DNA of 64,000 bases from Bacteroidota bacterium. Its GTDB lineage: Bacteria; Bacteroidota; Bacteroidia; Chitinophagales; Chitinophagaceae. Below, in pieces: positions 1 to 8,974 of this stretch (its first letter is position 1; each line of letters starts with the position of its first letter). The notes under the pieces were generated by a model. That model saw only the letters and a program-made list of their open reading frames with translations. It made no database searches and was not told where the DNA came from. Location: positions 1 to 64,000 of the forward strand of contig JAUZNZ010000019.1 in NCBI GenBank assembly GCA_030706735.1, read 5' to 3'. Both the position numbers and the translations under genes were made by a program.

Positions 1-1
1 C

Positions 2-520
2 CAGGTCAAATCCTTCAAAGAACCCACTGCGGAGGAGTTGTCCCACGATTTTCTATGGCGCATCCATGAGCATGCTCCGGGGAAAGGACTGATCCAAATC
101 TTCAATCGTTCACACTATGAGGACATCCTGGTCACCCGCGTACACAATCTGATCGACGACAAGACGGCGGCCAGGAGAATGAAGGCCATCAATGATTTCG
201 AGCGACTACTGACGGAACACAATAGCACCGGGATCCTGAAGTTCTACCTGCACATTTCTCCGCAGGAGCAACACGATCGGCTGGAAGAGCGTGTCAGGAA
301 TCCTGCCAAGCAGTATAAGTACAACGCCAATGATTTTAAGGAGGCGAAGCTCTGGGACGATTACATGAAAGTGTACGAGGACTGTTTCGAGTTTTGCGAC
401 CGGGTACCCTGGACCATCGTGCCTTCGGATCAGAATTGGTACAAGGAATGGGTGATCGCCAAGGCCGTCCGGGACGCTCTGAAGGGATTCGACATGCAAT
501 ACCCCGGGATCAAGAAATAA
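2..520 (+). CDS. Polyphosphate kinase 2 family protein, 3' part
   Basis: The gene enters from the left edge; the frame is open from base 2 with no start in view. The visible part carries PPK2 features: VKSFKEPTAEELSHDFLWR, then NRSHYEDILVTRVH, then a basic lid-like segment (ERVRNPAKQYKYN) and a C-terminal WDDYMKVYED block. The Walker A region lies upstream of the window. PPK2 enzymes transfer phosphate between polyphosphate and nucleoside mono- or diphosphates in the cytoplasm. The subclass, and so the preferred nucleotide, cannot be decided from this fragment. mscL follows 36 bases downstream on the same strand. Confidence 0.9.
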   Translation, partial: QVKSFKEPTAEELSHDFLWRIHEHAPGKGLIQIFNRSHYEDILVTRVHNLIDDKTAARRMKAINDFERLLTEHNSTGILKFYLHISPQEQHDRLEERVRNPAKQYKYNANDFKEAKLWDDYMKVYEDCFEFCDRVPWTIVPSDQNWYKEWVIAKAVRDALKGFDMQYPGIKK

Positions 521-556
521 GAAAAACCTGCTTGTTCACAACTAAAATCAACTATT

Positions 557-988
557 ATGGGAATGCTTAAGGAATTCAAGGAATTTGCCATGAAAGGCAA
601 CCTGATAGACATAGCGGTTGCCTTTGTCATGGGCGGCGCATTCGGCAAGGTCGTGACGAATTTTACGGAAGGCATCGTAGCGCCGCTCATCGGCATACTG
701 ACCGGCGGACAGGATTTCAGCGATAAAGTAATTGTCCTGAAACACGCTACGGCCAGTGTGTTGGACCCCGCCGGCAAGGAAGTCGTGGCGGCGACAAAGG
801 AGGTGGCCATTAAATGGGGCTCCTTCGTTACGGCGATCATCGATTTCATCATCGTCGCGTTCGTCATGTTCCTGATCATAAAAGCGATCAATAGCCTGAA
901 GAAGAAAGAAGTACCTCCGCCCGCCGCGCTCACGCCGACCGAAAAACTACTGGTTGAGATCCGCGACGAACTGAAGAAAAGGCCATAG
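557..988 (+). CDS. mscL: Large-conductance mechanosensitive channel MscL
   Basis: This 143-residue protein has the normal MscL length and layout: a short amphipathic N-terminus (MLKEFKEFAMKGN), first transmembrane helix at about residues 15-45 with the Gly/Ala-rich pore-lining run (MGGAFGKVV), a periplasmic loop, a second helix at about 88-112, and a charged C-terminal helix (TEKLLVEIRDELKKR). MscL opens under membrane tension and releases solutes during hypo-osmotic shock. A second ATG two codons downstream is an equally possible start. It is probably a single gene or co-transcribed with the upstream kinase. Confidence 0.95.
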   Translation: MGMLKEFKEFAMKGNLIDIAVAFVMGGAFGKVVTNFTEGIVAPLIGILTGGQDFSDKVIVLKHATASVLDPAGKEVVAATKEVAIKWGSFVTAIIDFIIVAFVMFLIIKAINSLKKKEVPPPAALTPTEKLLVEIRDELKKRP

Positions 989-1043
989 ACCGGACCCCGG
1001 CGCGACCATGGCAACGTATTTGCAGGCGAACTCGAATTAAACA

Positions 1044-2030
1044 ATGGTTATGATGAAAATTTACCTCTTTACCGCGATACTTACCCTCGGATGTTTTTCC
1101 CTGCTGCAGGCGCAGAACCCGGTACAGGACTTGAAGAAGGCGGCGAGCGGGGTTACGGTCACCAAGGATCCGAAAGATACCACCAGGCAGACCTGGAAGA
1201 CGGGTGGTCTTTACAACCTGACCTTTAACCAGGCCGCCCTTAGCAATTGGGCAGCGGGCGGCGACAATTCCGCTATTTCGCTATCCACGTTGCTGAACAT
1301 GTATGCCTTTTACCTGGATGGCAAGCGTTCCTGGGATAATACGCTGACGCTGGCCTATGGATTGACCAGGACGACCAGCCTGGGCACCCGGAAGGCCGAC
1401 GACCGCATCGACCTGGTGTCCAAATATGGATATGACCTCGGCAAGAAATGGTACCTGACCACGTTGTTCAATTTCCGCTCCCAGTTTGCGAAGGGCTATA
1501 ATTATCCCAAGACCGGTCCAAATGTCCTGACATCAGACTTCCTGGCGCCTGCCTACCTGCTGCTTTCCCTCGGCATGGATTATAAGCCGAACGACCATTT
1601 TTCCTTTTTCATCTCCCCGGCGACGATCAGGGAAGTGATCGTAAATAACGATTCGCTGGCTGCCCAGGCCGCGTTCGGCGTGGACAGCGGCAAGAAATCC
1701 CGCTTTGAGTTCGGCGCCTACGCCTCGATCAATTATTCGACGAGCCTGAGCAAGACGGCCAGTTATGCGACCAAATTGGACCTATTCTCCAACTACCTGC
1801 ACAATCCGCAGGATGTAAGCCTCTACATGACGAATATCCTGAATGTGAAGGCGACAGAAGCCATTAGCATGAACCTCTCGGTCACCCTGGTTTACGACAA
1901 TGATATCAAGGCGGTCAAGAGCGACGGCACCCATGGCGGAGCGGCGCTTCAGTTCCAGGAGATCCTGGGTATCGGGCTCGCGTTTAAATTCGATAACCGG
2001 AAACGAATGCCTGTGAAACCGGGGAGTTGA
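1044..2030 (+). CDS. DUF3078 domain-containing protein
   Basis: This 328-residue exported protein has a signal peptide at about residues 1-23 ending in LLQAQ. The region after residue 50 (WKTGGLYNLTFNQAALSNWAAGGDNS) is the typical DUF3078 opening, and alternating beta-strand patterns continue to the C-terminus, consistent with an outer-membrane barrel. The function of the family is not known. ATG codons occur at 1044, 1050 and 1053; the first is listed, but a start at 1053 gives the most compact signal peptide. It stands 55 bases after mscL. Confidence 0.8.
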   Translation: MVMMKIYLFTAILTLGCFSLLQAQNPVQDLKKAASGVTVTKDPKDTTRQTWKTGGLYNLTFNQAALSNWAAGGDNSAISLSTLLNMYAFYLDGKRSWDNTLTLAYGLTRTTSLGTRKADDRIDLVSKYGYDLGKKWYLTTLFNFRSQFAKGYNYPKTGPNVLTSDFLAPAYLLLSLGMDYKPNDHFSFFISPATIREVIVNNDSLAAQAAFGVDSGKKSRFEFGAYASINYSTSLSKTASYATKLDLFSNYLHNPQDVSLYMTNILNVKATEAISMNLSVTLVYDNDIKAVKSDGTHGGAALQFQEILGIGLAFKFDNRKRMPVKPGS

Positions 2031-2151
2031 ACACGGGCGCTGCCGGCGGCACGCGGCGGGTCGCCCGGCGCCGATTCCGGGCATCCGGGCGTATAACTTG
2101 GGGAAAACGGGACGCCCCGGCATGCGGAATTTGCGGTATTTTCGCCGGGTC

Positions 2152-2952
2152 ATGAGCAATCCCACGTACCAGATCAAGCTGCCCCAATTCGAGGGGCCTT
2201 TCGACCTGCTTTTGTTCTTCATCGAGCGCGATGAGCTGGATGTCTACAATATCCCCATCAATGGGCTCATCAAGGACTTCCTGACCTACGTCCATTCCCA
2301 GGAAAGTCTGAATATCGAGCTGTCCAGCGAATTTATTCTCTTCATATCCACCCTGATGCGCATCAAGGCGAAGATGTTGCTGCCGCGAAAGGAACTTGAC
2401 GCGCAAGGCAATGAGATCGACCCACGGCAGGAACTCATCGATAAGCTCTTGCAATACAAACGTTACAAGGAGGCCGCTGCCACGCTTGTCGAGATGGAGG
2501 CCGTCCGCATGATGATGGTGCGGAGGGGCAACCTGCAAAAGGAGCTCGCGAAGATCGGAGAAGAGTCCGGTGAAGGCACCGAGATCCAGGCGATCACGCT
2601 GTTCAAGCTGATGAAGACCTTCGAGCGGGTCATGCTACGCATCCAGCAACGAAATAACCGTCCCGTCCATACCGTCGTCCAGTACAATTATACCATGGAA
2701 GGCAGCCGGGATTATATGCTGGACATCGTGCGGCGGGAGAAGGTGCTTTCTTTTGAAAGGGTCTTCGATATCTGTGAGAATCGTTTGCATGCGATCTTTC
2801 TATTCCTGTCGGTACTGGAATTGGTGCAGCAGAAATACATGCACATCATGACCGGAGAAGGCATGAATAATTTCATACTGGAGTTTAATGAGGATCGTCC
2901 GGAAGAAGAGGATGCCCTTTCTTTGCCCGCGGACAACCCCCCAACCCTTTAG
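2152..2952 (+). CDS. scpA: Segregation and condensation protein A
   Basis: The 266-residue product is the kleisin subunit of the bacterial SMC-ScpA-ScpB condensin. The N-terminus YQIKLPQFEGPFDLLLFFIE followed by ELDVYNIPI is diagnostic, and LSSEFILFISTLMRIKAKMLLP matches the SMC-neck-binding helices. The C-terminal winged-helix part (about residues 190-245) ends in an acidic tail. The frame is open upstream to 2098, but the methionine at 2152 is chosen because conserved ScpA sequence starts there. The scpB gene is not in this window. Confidence 0.92.
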   Translation: MSNPTYQIKLPQFEGPFDLLLFFIERDELDVYNIPINGLIKDFLTYVHSQESLNIELSSEFILFISTLMRIKAKMLLPRKELDAQGNEIDPRQELIDKLLQYKRYKEAAATLVEMEAVRMMMVRRGNLQKELAKIGEESGEGTEIQAITLFKLMKTFERVMLRIQQRNNRPVHTVVQYNYTMEGSRDYMLDIVRREKVLSFERVFDICENRLHAIFLFLSVLELVQQKYMHIMTGEGMNNFILEFNEDRPEEEDALSLPADNPPTL

Positions 2953-3095
2953 CGCGTAGCCTCCGCGCCGTGGCCCTGGAGCCGATTGTCATAAGCGCCG
3001 CGGAGTTGGCTGCGACCTGACGAAACGTCCGGCCCTTCGGCGCAAAATGTCAATAGTGCGCGGTTGGCCTGCAAATTGATGTTTAAACATTCATT

Positions 3096-3809
3096 ATGAG
3101 AACGCAATTTTACCCTGCATCACAAAGAGGACACGTAAATTTCGGGTGGCTGGATAGCCATCACTCTTTTAGTTTCGGCAACTGGCATGATCCGGAAAAA
3201 GTTCATTTCGGTGCGCTTCGTGTATTGAATGACGATATCGTGAAAGGGGGGAAGGGGTTCGACACGCATCCTCATGACAATATGGAGATCGTGTCCATTC
3301 CCCTGAAAGGCGCCCTGGCCCATAAGGACAGTACGGGGACGGAAGGCATCATCTATAGCGGCGACGTACAGATCATGAGCGCCGGCAGCGGCATTCGTCA
3401 CTCCGAGTATAACGCCAGTCATTATGACCCGGTGAACTTCCTGCAGATCTGGGTATTCCCGAAGCAACGGAATATCAAGCCCCGCCACGATCAGAAAACG
3501 TTCGATCCGGCTGCGCGTGAAGGCAAATGGCAGGTTGTCGTCAGTCCCGATGAGAAGGAAGGCGGCGTTTGGATCAACCAGGATGCGCGCTTTGCCATCA
3601 CCCGCCTGAAAGCTGGGAAGGAGATCCCGTTTACGCCTGCCTTTCCGGGCAATGGGGTCTATATTTTCGTGCTTGAAGGAGAAGTGACGATCGGCGACAT
3701 AAAATTGGAACGGCGCGACGGCCTTGGCATCTCGGCCACGGATTCGATCAGCATACAGGCCGGCGCAGACTCGGAGATCCTGGCCATCGAAGTGCCGATG
3801 TTCGCTTAA
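3096..3809 (+). CDS. Pirin family protein (bicupin)
   Basis: The 237-residue protein has the pirin opening (GHVNFGWLDSHHSFSFGNW) and metal-site motifs in the N-terminal cupin: HPHDNMEIVSIPLKGALAHKDS and GSGIRHSEYN. The C-terminal cupin is less conserved. Relatives of this length include E. coli YhhW, which has quercetin 2,3-dioxygenase activity in vitro; the physiological substrate is generally unknown. It is a stand-alone gene, convergent with the L,D-transpeptidase-like gene 12 bases away. Confidence 0.9.
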   Translation: MRTQFYPASQRGHVNFGWLDSHHSFSFGNWHDPEKVHFGALRVLNDDIVKGGKGFDTHPHDNMEIVSIPLKGALAHKDSTGTEGIIYSGDVQIMSAGSGIRHSEYNASHYDPVNFLQIWVFPKQRNIKPRHDQKTFDPAAREGKWQVVVSPDEKEGGVWINQDARFAITRLKAGKEIPFTPAFPGNGVYIFVLEGEVTIGDIKLERRDGLGISATDSISIQAGADSEILAIEVPMFA

Positions 3810-3821
3810 AGGGGCGGGCAA

Positions 3822-4445
3822 TCAGTCAAAGATCCATAACAGGATGGGGCGCTTCGATCCTTCGATGATCGGTTGCAGGCGTTTTAGAAAACCCGGCGAT
3901 ACCATCGCACACCCCAGGCTATTGCAGATCGGGAAGGGATCCGTCTCGGATTCCGGTACGCAATCATAGGCATGCAGCACGACATGGCGCGCGAGCGCGC
4001 GGTTATTACTGCTATCCAAACCATATAAGGTGTATGCTGTGCCGAAGCGGCCCCGATAGGGTTGTCCGATCCGGTACTTTCCCAGCGAACTGCAGCCGCT
4101 GCCTTCCTGGTTTGAAAAGGCGGGATAAAGACTGAAGAGTTGATTTCCGCGGCCGTGAGCGACCAGGCCGGCAAGCACTACGGAATCCCCGGTCAGATCA
4201 CAAACGAACAGGCGGTTCTTCCCGGAGGATCGCTGCATGTCCGCCAACAAGGCGACGCGTGTATTGTAGCCGTGTCGCAAGGCGAAGGACTGCAGGAGGG
4301 CGAGTTTTTGGGAAAGTCTCTCCAATTCACGCCCGTCCACCAACGGCTGCGCAGGTTTCCCGTGCCGGGGGGAATTGGGCGCTACGGCCAGGTTGACCAA
4401 CAGCATGGGGATAGCGAGGATAAAGGGCATGGTGCGCCGGAACAT
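3822..4445 (-). CDS. Murein L,D-transpeptidase catalytic domain family protein
   Basis: This 207-residue protein has an N-terminal hydrophobic export signal (about residues 5-22). The C-terminal half shows the YkuD_2-type pattern: a His in RHVVLHAYDC and the catalytic-type SLGCAMVS motif with Cys and preceding Ser. Members of this group are thought to act on peptidoglycan or on a related cell-wall substrate in the periplasm, but this branch is poorly characterised. The full set of catalytic residues is present. It is convergent with the pirin gene. Confidence 0.8.
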   Translation of the reverse strand: MFRRTMPFILAIPMLLVNLAVAPNSPRHGKPAQPLVDGRELERLSQKLALLQSFALRHGYNTRVALLADMQRSSGKNRLFVCDLTGDSVVLAGLVAHGRGNQLFSLYPAFSNQEGSGCSSLGKYRIGQPYRGRFGTAYTLYGLDSSNNRALARHVVLHAYDCVPESETDPFPICNSLGCAMVSPGFLKRLQPIIEGSKRPILLWIFD

Positions 4446-4530
4446 GGGGGAGGGGTTTGGGCACTAAGACGCGGCAGCCGGGGAATCCCATAAACGGAGG
4501 GTAATAAAGAATTGTTAAAGGACCGGTATC

Positions 4531-5220
4531 CTAGAAGCGGTAACCGACGGAGATCATGACAATATTATTTTTCAGGTTGACGCTGGGCGCCTGGAAAGAG
4601 GGGTTGCCGGCGGAGGAGGATTTGTACAGGTTCGAAAAACTGTACTGGTACCGCACCCCGATCAGTATGCCCATAAAGGGGTGTATCTCTATGCCGCCGC
4701 CAATCCCGTAATCAAAGCGGTTATAAAAGCTCAGGACCGAACTATAATTGGGATAACCCGGGATCGACGGCATTTGCGTCGTATCGGATTTCACATGCAG
4801 GAGATAGGCCGTATACCCCCCCAGGTCGATGTCCACATATTTGGTGATATGGAAGGCCATCATTTGGGTCAGCATGATATAGTCGAGGTTCACTGCACCG
4901 TTCGTGGTATCGCCCCCCGAGTAGTTGAAGCCATGTCTCGAATAGAGCAGTTCGGTCCGGGAGCCCAGGATGCTCTTCGAATCGGGGGCCAGGAAAAGGC
5001 CGATATGGTAGCCCGCGCGGGAGCTGGTACTGATCGATGAAGCCCCGGTAACGTTCGCGAAATTATAGCCGGCCAGGATCCCGATACCGATGAAATGGTG
5101 CTCGGACTTCTTCGTCTTCGTCCCGGACTCCTGGGAGGAGGTGGGTTGTTGCATGCTGGGCTGCTGGCAGAAAAGAGCGACCGGGAGGAGCAGGAGCAAA
5201 AGGATGGGGGTGCGTTTCAT
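4531..5220 (-). CDS. Outer-membrane beta-barrel protein (PorT-like)
   Basis: The 229-residue product has a clear signal peptide (MKRTPILLLLLLPVALFCQQ), a Gln/Ser/Thr-rich linker at about residues 20-45, and then beta-strand repeats ending in aromatic residues with a terminal YRF, as expected for small Bacteroidota barrels. The frame extends 15 codons upstream, but the Met followed by the signal peptide is preferred. The ligand is unknown. The neighbouring regulator gene lies upstream on the same strand. Confidence 0.75.
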   Translation of the reverse strand: MKRTPILLLLLLPVALFCQQPSMQQPTSSQESGTKTKKSEHHFIGIGILAGYNFANVTGASSISTSSRAGYHIGLFLAPDSKSILGSRTELLYSRHGFNYSGGDTTNGAVNLDYIMLTQMMAFHITKYVDIDLGGYTAYLLHVKSDTTQMPSIPGYPNYSSVLSFYNRFDYGIGGGIEIHPFMGILIGVRYQYSFSNLYKSSSAGNPSFQAPSVNLKNNIVMISVGYRF

Positions 5221-5277
5221 AGCCAATTTTTGTGTAATGTTAGACAAATTCCTAAAGGCGGTCAATAGAACAAAAGT

Positions 5278-5925
5278 TTACTTCTGGCCGTACATGCGGT
5301 TAATGGCCTCGGTGCGATTCTGTACGTGCAGCTTGTCGTAGATGCGATGGATATGCTGGCGGACCGTGCTGGTGGAGATCTTCAGACGGTCGGCGATCTC
5401 TTTATAGAGCAGGCCCTGCGAAAGCAGGTGGAGGATCTCATTCTCCCGGACGGACAGGACCGGAATGGTCGCGGTAAGGTTCCCCGGACCCTCGTTGCGG
5501 GCGGACTGCTGGAAATTACTGACCAGCTTCCTCGCGATGTTTGAGCTCATAGGCGACCCGCCCTCATGCAGTTCCTTCAGGGATTCGATAATGGAGACCA
5601 GGCCGGTATTCTTGAGCAGGTATCCGGAAGCCCCCGCCTTCAGCGCCTCGAAGACCTTCTCGTCGTTTTCATAAACCGTGAACATCATGAACTGGGTGCG
5701 GGGGCTAAGCGACCGCACCGACCGGATGCATTCGATCCCGTTCATGCCTGGCAGGTTGATATCCATGATCACGATGTCGGGAGCCAGGCGGGGGATGGCT
5801 TCCACAGCCTCTTCCGCCGTTCTGAATGTATCCAGCACGTTGAATTCGGGGCTCAGGGCCAGGAAATTTCGCAGGCCTTCCCGTACCTCGTCCAGGTCTT
5901 CGACTATCGTGAGTGTAATCGGCAT
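5278..5925 (-). CDS. NarL/LuxR-family response regulator
   Basis: The 215-residue protein has a receiver domain (residues 1-120) with acidic pocket E9/D10, phospho-acceptor D55 (IVIMDINLPGMNG) and the conserved Lys in YLLKNTG, followed by a LuxR-type helix-turn-helix at about 148-212 (LSVRENEILHLLSQGLLYKE, ...TVRQHIHRIYDKL). It is the natural partner of the sensor kinase that ends 52 bases upstream on the same strand, making dxs, kinase and regulator one probable transcription unit. Confidence 0.93.
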   Translation of the reverse strand: MPITLTIVEDLDEVREGLRNFLALSPEFNVLDTFRTAEEAVEAIPRLAPDIVIMDINLPGMNGIECIRSVRSLSPRTQFMMFTVYENDEKVFEALKAGASGYLLKNTGLVSIIESLKELHEGGSPMSSNIARKLVSNFQQSARNEGPGNLTATIPVLSVRENEILHLLSQGLLYKEIADRLKISTSTVRQHIHRIYDKLHVQNRTEAINRMYGQK

Positions 5926-5977
5926 GATCGCATGTTGAAACTAGTATTAAATGGGAGTCCGGCCAATAGTATGAAAG

Positions 5978-8974
5978 TTATATCGACGCGGGCAGGCGTA
6001 CCGTCAGGCGCACGGTGGTGCCCGGGCTTTTACCGCTGTCTCCGTGCAGTATGCTGAGCTCTCCTCCGATCTCCCTGATCCGCTTTTCCATATTCGCCAG
6101 CCCATTGCTGAAAGGCCGGATATGTGATTTGTCGAACCCGATGCCGTCGTCGCTGATCGAAATGACGAGTTGTCTGGAGGCCTCCATGCTAATGATGACC
6201 TTGTCGGCCCGGGCATGTTTCACGATATTGTGCAGCGCCTCCTTGACGGTCAGGTAGACATTTCTCCGGAATTCCCCATTGACATGCAACGAAGGAACGG
6301 TGTCCGGGGGGGCGGCCTCGCAGGCAAGGCCCGCCTGCATCAGGTATTCCACGGCGTATGAACGCGTATAGGAGAGCAGGTCGCTCAGCGAGTCGTTCTT
6401 CTCATTCAGGGCCCAGACGATCTCCCCCATTTTATCGATCATTTCATTGGAGTATTGCCGGATCCCCGTGATCTCTTCTTCGATGGACTGCTGTTGCTGC
6501 TGCCTGATGCCGATGGTTTCGCTGAGGAATTTGATACGCGACAGGCCGGCCCCGAGATCGTCATGCATATCGGTGGCGATGCGCGTTCTTTCTTTTTCGA
6601 TGGCCTGGCGTTTTTCCAGGGCGATCCGCTGTTTTTCCAGCCTCCGGCGCACATAACTGCGTGTCCAGAGGATGCCCAGGCCGGCGAGCGCACAGATCGT
6701 CAGGACCCGGAACCACCAGGTCTGCCACCAGGGGGGAAGAATGATGAAGGTATAATTCCCCTCCTGGTCCCGGTAGTGCCCGGTCAGGAACTGTGCCTTG
6801 ACCTTGAGGGTATACCTGCCGGGGGGCAGATCGATCAAATGGATCGACGATTCGGAGGAGGGGTCCGTCCATCGGGCATCGCTGCTCCCTTCCAGCAAAT
6901 AGGAATAGCGGGTCTGGGTCTCGTCGATAAAGCTCGAGGCCCCGACGAATACGGAAATGGAATTTCTGTCATAAGGCAGACGGACCACTCCGCCTGAGCG
7001 ACTGACTGGTTCATTGCCGGCAAGGACTTCGGAGAAGAGTACGCTGGGCAAATAGTCCGACGGTCTCCCGGGAGTCCGCCCGATCCGGATAATCCCTCCC
7101 TGCACCAGGGCCCAATGGATCCCCGGTCCCCCCGGCACGATCTTGTAGACGCTCTGGTAGGCGGCGTTGCTGCGGGTGACATTGTCCAGGACGAGCCGTC
7201 CGTCCTCGAAACGTACGCGGTCGAGTCCGGAAGGCGTGCAGGCCCAGACCGTATTATCGGGATCGCATTGCAGATAGCTCACGAAATTCTCGGAAAGGCC
7301 ATTCTTGACGGTAAGCTGTTTCCAGGACCGCAGTTTCAGGCCATCGAACAGTAAGCAAAACAAGCCGTAATCCCTCGTGCCGACCCAGACCCGGCCTTCC
7401 CGGTCGACGGCGATGGAACGCGGACTTACGCGCGGCAGTTCCTGCGTCCAGGTTTGCAGAAGCCGGAGGGCGGTATCGGAGTCGCTCCTGCCGTACACGG
7501 ACAACCTGTTTGAACGCATGGCGACCCAGATCCGGTTGTACCGATCAACAGCGGCCTGGTCGGACCGGTAAGGAAGTGGCGCACGATGCAGCCTGCCGGA
7601 AGTCAGGATCTCCAGCTTGCTCGCCGTCAGGACCAGGTCGCCCCGGGCGTCGAAGCCGGCGGAGGCATAGTCGCTGGGTTGCGTATCGCGCGGATCCGGC
7701 GGGGATCGCGATAGGAGGGACGCACTGTACTTGCCTCCGGGCAGGAAATGCAGGGCATACAAGCCGTAATCATGGATCATGTAAGCCTGCCGGCTGTTCC
7801 GGATAGCGATCTGCCCAAGGCCCGGAAGATCGCCGGTCCCATGGAAGTATTGACGGCTGTTCCCGGTCACCAGGAGCAGCGTATGCGCCAAACCATCATA
7901 AAACCAGGTCGAATCGTGCTGTCCATCCGAATAGATGTCGGTGGTCACGAAGCCGGGTGAGGGCGAGGGGTAGAATTCCACCTCCCGGCTGGCCAGCTTG
8001 GTGACTCCATTCTGGGCATTGGTGAACCACATATTATTTTCACGATCCTGGAAAACGGAATTATTTGTGCCCGGCGGCATGCCATTGGCCATGTTGAACA
8101 GGTTCGATTTGCCCGTACGGTCGATCTCGGTGATCCCGTTGTCCGCGACAAGCCAGAAATTTCCGGACCGGTCGAAATACAAATAATTGCTGATAATATG
8201 GTCTGCCGCGCGGTAAGGAAAGTCCGGCTCTTCGAGGCGTACGCTGTCATGCCGCAGGGCAAGGGTATCCAGCCTGCGCACGCCGCGACTTGTCGCGATC
8301 ATGATCTCTCCATGCGGGGACCTGGCGATAGAAAAGGCTTCTGCGGCGGTTTCCGGGATCGTGAGCCTGCCGGTGGCCGGGTCATACAATAATACCATGG
8401 CCGATCCCGGATAGCCGCCCAGGGTGGGATCGGTCAGGATGATCAGGCGTCCGTTCGATTCCAGGCCTGCGACGAAGTATCTGGCGTCATCCCTTCCATT
8501 CCTGTCCCTCACCGGCAGTTTCTTCCAGCGGTCGCCTTCCCAGCGGAACAGGCCCTGGTCAGCGAAACCGTAAATAGATCCGTCGGCGGACCGGAGCAGT
8601 TGATTGTTTACGGGATAATTATGGTCGGCGGTCACGATATCGTGGATCTTGCCATGCACCATGCAATGCATGGCGGCGGTATTCGGTATGATCCACAACG
8701 AGTCGTCGCCCATTTCGACGATGTCATTGATCAGGCTGGCTCCCAGTCCGTTCTCGGTGGTGTAGTTGGTGAACCTTGAGCCGTCGTACACGCTGAGGCC
8801 GCCAAAGGTGGAGATATACAGCCGCCCCTTGCTGTCCTGGTACATGAACCGCGCGCGATTGTTGACCAGACCGTCCTTCGGCGTGTAGCGGGTAAAGAGA
8901 TACTGTTGTGCGCAGACCATTTGGGCACAAAGTAGGAATGAGGTAAAGGATGAGAAAGCTATCTTAAGGTTCAT
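5978..8974 (-). CDS. Two-component-regulator-propeller sensor histidine kinase
   Basis: The 998-residue protein has a signal peptide (residues 1-22) and a large periplasmic part made of propeller repeats (YTPKDGLVNNRARFMYQDSK, DRENNMWFTNAQNGVTKL, DREGRVWVGTRDYGLF). A Y_Y_Y domain follows at about 690-770, then one transmembrane helix (WWFRVLTICALAGLGILWT), a HisKA_3 dimerisation helix with the phospho-accepting His near residue 802 (IATDMHDDLGAGLSRI), and a GHKL ATPase domain (DDGIGFD, NGLANMEKR). Unlike hybrid two-component systems it has no receiver of its own; the NarL-type regulator downstream supplies it. Its start codon shares one base with the dxs stop (TAATG), so translation is probably coupled to dxs. 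Confidence 0.93.
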   Translation of the reverse strand: MNLKIAFSSFTSFLLCAQMVCAQQYLFTRYTPKDGLVNNRARFMYQDSKGRLYISTFGGLSVYDGSRFTNYTTENGLGASLINDIVEMGDDSLWIIPNTAAMHCMVHGKIHDIVTADHNYPVNNQLLRSADGSIYGFADQGLFRWEGDRWKKLPVRDRNGRDDARYFVAGLESNGRLIILTDPTLGGYPGSAMVLLYDPATGRLTIPETAAEAFSIARSPHGEIMIATSRGVRRLDTLALRHDSVRLEEPDFPYRAADHIISNYLYFDRSGNFWLVADNGITEIDRTGKSNLFNMANGMPPGTNNSVFQDRENNMWFTNAQNGVTKLASREVEFYPSPSPGFVTTDIYSDGQHDSTWFYDGLAHTLLLVTGNSRQYFHGTGDLPGLGQIAIRNSRQAYMIHDYGLYALHFLPGGKYSASLLSRSPPDPRDTQPSDYASAGFDARGDLVLTASKLEILTSGRLHRAPLPYRSDQAAVDRYNRIWVAMRSNRLSVYGRSDSDTALRLLQTWTQELPRVSPRSIAVDREGRVWVGTRDYGLFCLLFDGLKLRSWKQLTVKNGLSENFVSYLQCDPDNTVWACTPSGLDRVRFEDGRLVLDNVTRSNAAYQSVYKIVPGGPGIHWALVQGGIIRIGRTPGRPSDYLPSVLFSEVLAGNEPVSRSGGVVRLPYDRNSISVFVGASSFIDETQTRYSYLLEGSSDARWTDPSSESSIHLIDLPPGRYTLKVKAQFLTGHYRDQEGNYTFIILPPWWQTWWFRVLTICALAGLGILWTRSYVRRRLEKQRIALEKRQAIEKERTRIATDMHDDLGAGLSRIKFLSETIGIRQQQQQSIEEEITGIRQYSNEMIDKMGEIVWALNEKNDSLSDLLSYTRSYAVEYLMQAGLACEAAPPDTVPSLHVNGEFRRNVYLTVKEALHNIVKHARADKVIISMEASRQLVISISDDGIGFDKSHIRPFSNGLANMEKRIREIGGELSILHGDSGKSPGTTVRLTVRLPASI